Positions 9,686 through 15,482 of a DNA stretch of 15,482 nt are shown piece after piece. The notes below the pieces were generated by a model that made no database searches, was not told where the DNA came from, and saw nothing but the letters and a program-made list of their open reading frames with translations. This DNA is from Cerioporus squamosus. Taxonomy: Eukaryota > Basidiomycota > Agaricomycetes > Polyporales > Polyporaceae. The stretch spans positions 1-15,482 of the forward strand of contig JABYQS010000681.1 in NCBI GenBank assembly GCA_022592435.1, given 5' to 3'. Positions within the stretch are counted from its first letter, which is position 1. Each line of letters begins with the position of its first letter. The position numbers and the translations under genes were made by a program.

Positions 9686-12600
9686 TGGCTGGCGCTAGAA
9701 TCCGTATACAGTGTCCGACCCGAGTTCAGACTAGGACATTGCCCCCACCAACAAACTCATCTCAACTCCTCTCACTCTCTGTCCCTCGCACCTCTGGCTC
9801 GCCGGGTCTCTGTTGCGTTCTGCAAGATCTGCCACAACGGTGGTGATGGAGGCAATTCGCCGCAAGCTCATGGAAAACCCGGTGTGCGGCTCTGAAGGCT
9901 TCACAACTGCGACAAGTTCTCCGAGGACTACAGTACCTCTGCCGCGACGCAATGCCACGCCCGCTCAACCACCCTCACACAACAGCCCCTCTCGTGCGCA
10001 ACACAGGCCGACTGGTCCGGTCGCAGCCTCACCACCTAAACCATCATCGTCAACTCCTTCAATAGCCGGCTCTGCAGCTGCTCCTATTGCGCGCGCCGCC
10101 TCCCCTGCGAGAACCCCAGAGAAGCCAACGACGCTTCGCATGACGTGCAAAGGTTGGGACGTCAAGGACATGGTCGAGGCCCACCGTAACTTCCGTCCCG
10201 TACGCAGGATATCTGCACTGGCGCCTTGGACGAATTGCTGCGGGAGCTGGCTGAGTACGAGAAGTCCGGAGTGCCTCTCATCATCGAGGATTGGCATAAG
10301 CACCCTAGGTGGCAGGGAGAGTTGCTAGGAATGATTGGTTGCTTGCACATGTCGGCCGACAAAGGTACGTTGTATCTTAAGCGTACTACACACGCGGAAA
10401 GTGCGAACGCCTTGCTCCTCCAGAGATCCCCGTTCGTAACGTGCACGATCGGAAGGACGCTACCATGACAATGTCACAATTCGTTGAGGTCTCGCGTGCT
10501 CAGGACGTTCATCATGTCCCCGGAGGTTTGTGATTGCTACTACGCCACCACATCTCGTCCATGTGTTATTACCCTCTCTTGCTCAGAATCGGAGAGGTAC
10601 TACTGAAGGATGGCGAATGTCCGAGTCAATGGAAGGAATGGTTGCAAGGCGCGCTCCCGGCACCGATATTACCGGGCTCTAAAGACGACCTCTTGCGCCA
10701 TCTGTTCCTTCTGTACGTTCATTCAAGCTTCATTATTCTCTCCAAACACTCACCCGGTTGTACGTTCACTCAGGAATCTGTGGAGACCCTACTCTGCTAT
10801 CTCGGTGTAGGCGACACATACACGCCCGCGCATAAGGATCTGTGCGCATCCTCGGGACACAACCTCATGTTGTTTTCCGAGAATGGCGGGACGTCCTTCT
10901 GGTTCATGACGGTGTCAGCCGACGCACCAAATGTTGCCGAGTACTTCCAGAATGAGCTGGGACAGGAGTTGGACTGGGAAACACATGTCACAACCGTTGA
11001 CGAGTGGGGGCATGCCAAGTTCGATGTCTACGTCGCGGAGCAGAAAGTCGGCGACCTCGTCCTTGTACCGCCCCGAAGTGTCCATCAGGTTGTGAACCGC
11101 GGCGGGCTTGCAATGAAGATGAGCTGGTCCCAGATGTCGCTCAACAACCTAAAGACTGCGTTGTGGAGTGAATTGCCCGTCTATCGCAGGTATGTGTCGC
11201 GACCTAACCCCACAGTTTCTTACTCACTCGCTCTGAAGAGTGTGCCGACCTGAACAGTATCGTATCAAGACGGTACTATATCGCGCCCTGCTCCATCACA
11301 CGGACGAGCTCCGTTCCGCTCTTGGAAACGTCAAAGGTTCGGATGCAAACAGCAAGGCTTCGCGAACCGGCCTGGTCGATCACGGGTCGTCCATTGACAA
11401 TTGCGACGACGATGAAACTCCTTCTTTGCCGCCCCCAAACCCGAAGGAGCAGCTCGCAAAGAGACTCATCCAGCTCATTCGTCTCTTTGATGATGTCCTG
11501 CAACATGAATATGTGTCGCGTCACGGGGAGCTCGAGCATATCACCCGCTCCGAGACAAGTTCTCCTCGGTCGCACTCTGCCAACGATACCCCTAGGAAGC
11601 ATACTCAGATCGTCCCGCCGTCCGATACTCTCGAGAAGAACGGAGGTGATCGCCAGGTTTCGTATAACCTTGCGTGCGACTTCTGCGGCGCAGACATATT
11701 CCAGAGCTTCTTCGAGTGTCAGCGTTGCCGCGGAGAGGACGAGGAAAAAGCGCACATTGGCGACGGTCTGTTGATCTGCCCAGCATGCTATGTCGAAGGG
11801 CGCACATGCACTTGTGACAACATGCATCCCCGGCAATGTCGCCCATTTGATGTCTTACTTCAGGACCGCAACGAGGCGGCGAGCGTGTTGGCGCGTGTAT
11901 CTCTACCCAGGACCCCGAAGGTCGGGAAGGCTACGTCGCCATTGCAGGAGAGGTGCGTCGTATTCTCATCAAACTCGTTCTCAGCGTTGACTCTTCCTGG
12001 AAGCCGCTTGAAAGACAGCGAGAAGATCCGCGTTTTCGAAGCTGCTTGCGCATTGCGAGATATGAAGAACAATAACCCAGCGGAGAAGGTATGATTTGTT
12101 ACCCAACGTAGTGGTTGACCTCTGACCGCGCTTTGGTAGATGAACAGCACTCGTCGATGTCGAGGCAGTCCTAACCATGATATACCTTTCATATCAGGAC
12201 TCCCGTGCTCTATGTGCCACTCGACGAAGTGCTATCTTCACCTCCTTGGCTCGGGTACCCACTGCGCAGAGGCACTGCTTGCGTCCCGCGTAAGCGATGC
12301 GTTCTACCACAGGGTTCACAGGGACAATACGGCGATGTCAAGACAACGACCTCTGGCTCTATATGATGTCAATGGAGCCGATGTGAAGGACAGACTCGTC
12401 GTTGCAGCAAGAAGCTTTCCAAAGTGCAAACCGGGTCACCCGAAGCTTCAGTTGGGCTGGTACGACAAAGAACTCGAGGTGAGTGCTATGTTGCATTGGT
12501 CTTGTGTGGCGTTTCATCTGTACGATCTGTACGCGTCCACCCTTAGGTTGCAGATACCGTTGTCGACGCCGAGATGCCTCATCCAGCGGAACCCAGTTCT

Positions 12601-15388
12601 CAGTCGACAATTCGCGAAGAATCCCCGTTAACACCTCTCAGTAGTCCGGCGAAGGAATCGGAGTCTCCGCCGAACTTCGTCCCCAAAGATCCCAAGGTCA
12701 ATGTCAGACGAGCAGAGCAGTCGTTACCAGACGAGAAAGACGATGACTCTGTCATTTCCATCGACTCCGATTCTGACGACCAACAAAACGACGCTGTACC
12801 GGTCACGCGATCCTCTTCTCCCGTCAAGCGTAAGCTCAACCGTGCTTATGTTGAGCTGCGCTCCATGACAACTCTGCGGCGCACATCCTCTCCGGCATCC
12901 GTCGAGCTTGAGCCAAGACGCAAGAAGCCCCGTTTGGATAGGAGAGATGGAGACGCGGAAGGAAGTACGTCTACTAGGCCAGCAGGCCTACGCGCGGTAT
13001 GTACTGCTTGCTTTCCCTGTTATATCCTACTGTGCTCACTTTGTCGTAGTCTGTCGGGGCCCAGCCTCCTGAGCAGAGACTACGACAGTCCTATAGCACT
13101 GACCTGGCTTCAGCCTTGACCCAAGCGAACGGAACGGCTCCGATCTTCACGCAGCCAATTTTACCTGATCGCTCCAGGACGCAGCATCAAAGTGGCGTAC
13201 GACGCATTATCTCCCCAGATCCTGAAGGAAGCACTCCACCTCTCGGTATTGAACCTTCCATTTCACTTCCCCGTCTGTCAACCGGTGTCCCCGTTGTATC
13301 TAAGTCCACAGTCCCAGCTCAAGGTCCGCAGACGTCCATGCTGCAAGTCCCCCAACGTACTACCCGCCAGCGATATCGGACTCAACTAGAGAACACGATG
13401 TCTCAGGCACTGTTGCCACTACCCCCACTCTCGAGCCTAGAGCTCCGGCGCTGCCGCGAAAGCGCAGGACCGGTCCGCCTGGTATCCCACGGCAGGACTT
13501 CCAGACCTATTTGAGCCGCAGGCAGTCACAACGGGAAGCAACGGGAGCAGGTAACACGGCTCCCCTCCAGAGCATGGATGTTGACGAAGAAGAGAAGATC
13601 GAGGTCGACAATACACAGGAGCTCCGCGACTCTCATCGATCAAAGCCTTCCTCGTCCCACAGCGCTACGAATCAAGTCGCTTCGCCTCCTCCTACCCAAC
13701 CTGAGGCTTCGCTGTCCCAGACCTCTTTCTCGTCTGTCTCTTCTTTGACCGTCTCTACTCAGACCGTCGGCGTTTCGCCAGAGCATACCAGTCATCCTCA
13801 ATCGAGTCCCCAGTCGTGCACCCTCCTTCCGGGAACATCCCGGGTCCCAGTCAAGCTACGCCTCCTCAGCCTCATCGTACCGCCGCCTCTTCCTCAGTCT
13901 TGTCATCAACGAAGACCGGACCTTATTGTTCTCAGACCCCTTGCGCGCTCTTGCTGATTCCATTGACTCCCTTCCCGACCTGCTGCGGCCTTCGGTCAAT
14001 CCGGAGCTCGAACAGGCCATGCAACATATGAAGGATGAGATCACTGGTCTCCGCGCGGAGCTGCAGGCGGCGCAGTCCGTGACGCCGAACTTGAGCGGCG
14101 AATGAAAGAACTTGGAGGATGAGAAGACAGGCTACAGGAGACCCTTAGAAATGAACGTCTCGAAAGGGGGCATGCTGCAAGGAACAACGGGAGCTAACGA
14201 TAGGACGGATCGCCTTGAGAACAAACCGCTCCCCCACGAAGACATCAAAGCCTATGTCAGGAACCGTTTCGAGCATCATGCCTACACTCCGTCTGCAGGT
14301 CCAAGAATTGGCAAGCAACGCGGGTGCACGACGCAATCAGCAGCGGCTCGATCAACGTTGTACAGACTGTGCTCTGCACACGGCAGTTCAGCCCGCGCCT
14401 CACGCCAACGCCCCTGTTCGCCAGCAGATTGACTTTGCGAAACCGGTACGTGCTACGCATGCTGGAGAGCATCGCATTCTCTGCTTTACTCACGCGCCGC
14501 CAGATCCCGCAGGGTCCCGCCGGTTATCCTCATCCTCACAATCGTCAATACGGACGGAATGGCCCGCAGCGCAATCATGGTCCACGTCCTCAGGGCGAGT
14601 ATCACGAGAGGGGGCAGAGATGGACGCTTCGATCGTAGCCAGTACCAATATGGTCCCCGGTATCAAGGCCCGAGTCACCACGGCGGTCATCATGGCGGTC
14701 CTCGCGACGACGACAGGCAGTCTCATCCTCGACCCACAAGCCCTGGCAGTCATTGGCTCAGAAAGCGGCCGTCCTGTGAACAACTTCAACAATTGGTCTC
14801 GGAGGCAGGGCAGCTCGGACAACGACAGGACTCGGCGACCCGACTCTCCCCGTCGTGACCGTGATCGGAGCCGCAGCCCCGACCGCCGCAGGAAGGACGA
14901 GAGCCCACCCTCGGTGAGTCCTCCCTCGCTCTCATGCAAGGGCCCACCACCGATGACTCCTCGCAGACTACGTCGATTCCGAGCCAAACCCCGCGCCTCA
15001 GGTCGGCCAAATGGGGAGAGGACCCCACGTCCTCGATACGCCAGTTCGACGACGGAGACGACATGCACGCAGTAGCTGGTTCCAGCACAGATCCAGAGCT
15101 CTCCCCCATTGAGAGCTTCCGGTCGTCGGAGAAGTCCTCCATCCCATTCGGAGATTCAGGAGAGCTCCTTCACCGAGCGAGGTGCGTGCGTTTGTGCGGC
15201 ATATCATGGACAGCCCGCCGACTCCTCGAGTACAGATGATCATGCTGGCGGGGAGGCTCCGAAGCCACCGACTGGACCGAAGGAGAGCCGTCAACCAGCT
15301 CGATCTCCCGAACGTGGCGCCTCCACTCCAGGACGAGGCCCATTCGCCAGTAGTTCGACGTTCATCTTCCAGCCGCCATGTACCATAA
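9686..15388 (+). CDS. Large JmjC-domain protein with cysteine-rich segments, coiled coil and Arg/Ser tail (frame slips)
   Basis: JmjC proteins are Fe(II)/2-oxoglutarate oxygenases, often histone demethylases. The core exon (10774-11189) has the iron ligands: TPAHKDLCASSGHN with His (10831) and Asp (10837), and the distal His in VPPRSVHQVVN (11083); AMKMSW after it may hold the 2-oxoglutarate contact. Upstream are FCKICHNGGDGG (9818), a Pro/Ser/Ala linker and SGVPLIIEDWHKHPRW. Introns: 10365-10423, 10526-10586, about 10713-10773, 11190-11238, 11953-12018, 12089-12139, 12479-12546, 12997-13049, 14446-14503. Downstream are a cysteine cluster (11675-11839), a second one (12206-12265) and a long disordered tail. 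The frame breaks in many places: an in-frame TGA at 9893, and slips near 9810, 9945, 10198, 10605, 13351, 13810, 13926, 14082-14200, 14612, 14750, 14910, 15170 and 15217. Start (ATG near 9686) and stop (TAA near 15386) are approximate. The phase-matched introns favour one gene over two, but a split near 12550 cannot be excluded. Specificity and catalytic activity are unknown. Confidence 0.8.
11675..11839 (+). other. Cysteine-rich zinc-binding-like segment in the JmjC protein
   Basis: Pairs of cysteines are spaced CDFC, CQRC, CPAC, CTC and a closing HPRQC, within 55 residues (ACDFCGADIF .. FFECQRCRGEDE .. LICPACYVEG). The spacing suggests two or three bound zinc ions. A second smaller cluster, CSMCHSTKCYLHLL .. 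HC, follows at 12206-12265 in another exon. They may read chromatin or hold the fold; that is inference. Confidence 0.7.
12547..15388 (+). other. Low-complexity C-terminal tail of the JmjC protein
   Basis: After the exon start VADTVVDAEMPHPAEP the protein is Ser/Pro-rich with acidic SVISIDSDSDDQQ, basic patches that look like nuclear localisation signals (SPVKRKLNR, RRKKPRLDRR), and later LPRKRRTGPPG. Around 13930-14160 a coiled coil appears in pieces (ALADSIDSLPDLLRP, LEQAMQHMKDEITGLRAEL, then LQETLRNERLERGHAARN). A His/Gly/Tyr-rich part follows at about 14504-14730, then an Arg/Ser-rich part (RRPDSPRRDRDRSRSPDRR) near 14838. The pieces lie in different frames, joined by one-base slips. If not part of the JmjC protein it would be a separate nuclear coiled-coil gene. 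Confidence 0.55.
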
Positions 15389-15482
15389 TCGTAATGTTAC
15401 CCCTTGTATTTACTTATCCTTGTAGTAGTTCCGGCGAACGTCTTCGTGTCGTATACTTTTCTCTGTCTCAGAATGTGTCGTT

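Noticed and set aside
11276..11836. 186-residue minus-strand open frame
   Set aside because: Antisense to the well-supported exon after the JmjC core, with no recognisable similarity.
14490..15068. 192-residue minus-strand open frame opposite the JmjC tail
   Set aside because: Arg/Ser- and Gly-rich antisense of a repetitive-composition coding region; such shadows are common and it has no motif.
1..15482. Transposon, tRNA, rRNA or CRISPR features
   Set aside because: No long terminal repeats, transposase or reverse transcriptase motifs, cloverleaf patterns or regularly spaced repeats were found by reading.

Overview
The window looks like nuclear DNA from a filamentous basidiomycete (Agaricomycetes; a wood-decay polypore-like genome is a reasonable guess, not a demonstrated one). 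The reasons are protein-coding genes cut by many short GT..AG introns of about 45-70 bases, short intergenic distances, and gene families typical of that group: an F-box protein of the Agaricomycete type, a JmjC protein with cysteine-rich segments, and a membrane protein with an LEA-2-like ectodomain. No tRNA, rRNA, CRISPR array or intact transposon was seen.

Layout, left to right. 1-960: no gene I can support beyond a possible short N-terminal exon near 264. 961-2881 (+): a DUF726 / TMCO4-Mil1-like alpha/beta-hydrolase membrane protein with many one-base frame slips. 3200-4390 (-): a fully intact six-exon gene for a 301-residue single-pass membrane protein with an LEA-2-like domain. 4391-4827: a divergent promoter region. 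4828-6515 (+): an intact four-exon F-box protein. 6581-7221 (+): a weak four-exon candidate gene. 7732-9306 (-): a RING protein resembling the meiotic crossover factor HEI10/CCNB1IP1. 9307-9685: a divergent promoter region. About 9686-15388 (+): a large JmjC-domain protein with cysteine-rich segments, nuclear-type basic patches, a coiled coil and an Arg/Ser-rich tail.

The most striking feature is how the frames break. The LEA-2-like and F-box genes read through every intron in perfect phase. The DUF726, HEI10-like and JmjC genes need many single-base corrections, most of them one base missing from a short C, G, A or T run, while the protein on both sides stays well conserved and introns keep their splice sites. 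This points to consensus-sequence error more than to three decaying genes, but the sequence alone cannot settle it.

The genes do not form a pathway cluster. The one functional link worth noting is that the HEI10-like meiotic gene and the JmjC chromatin-type gene are divergent and share a short upstream region. I did not find a clearly new biological system here.
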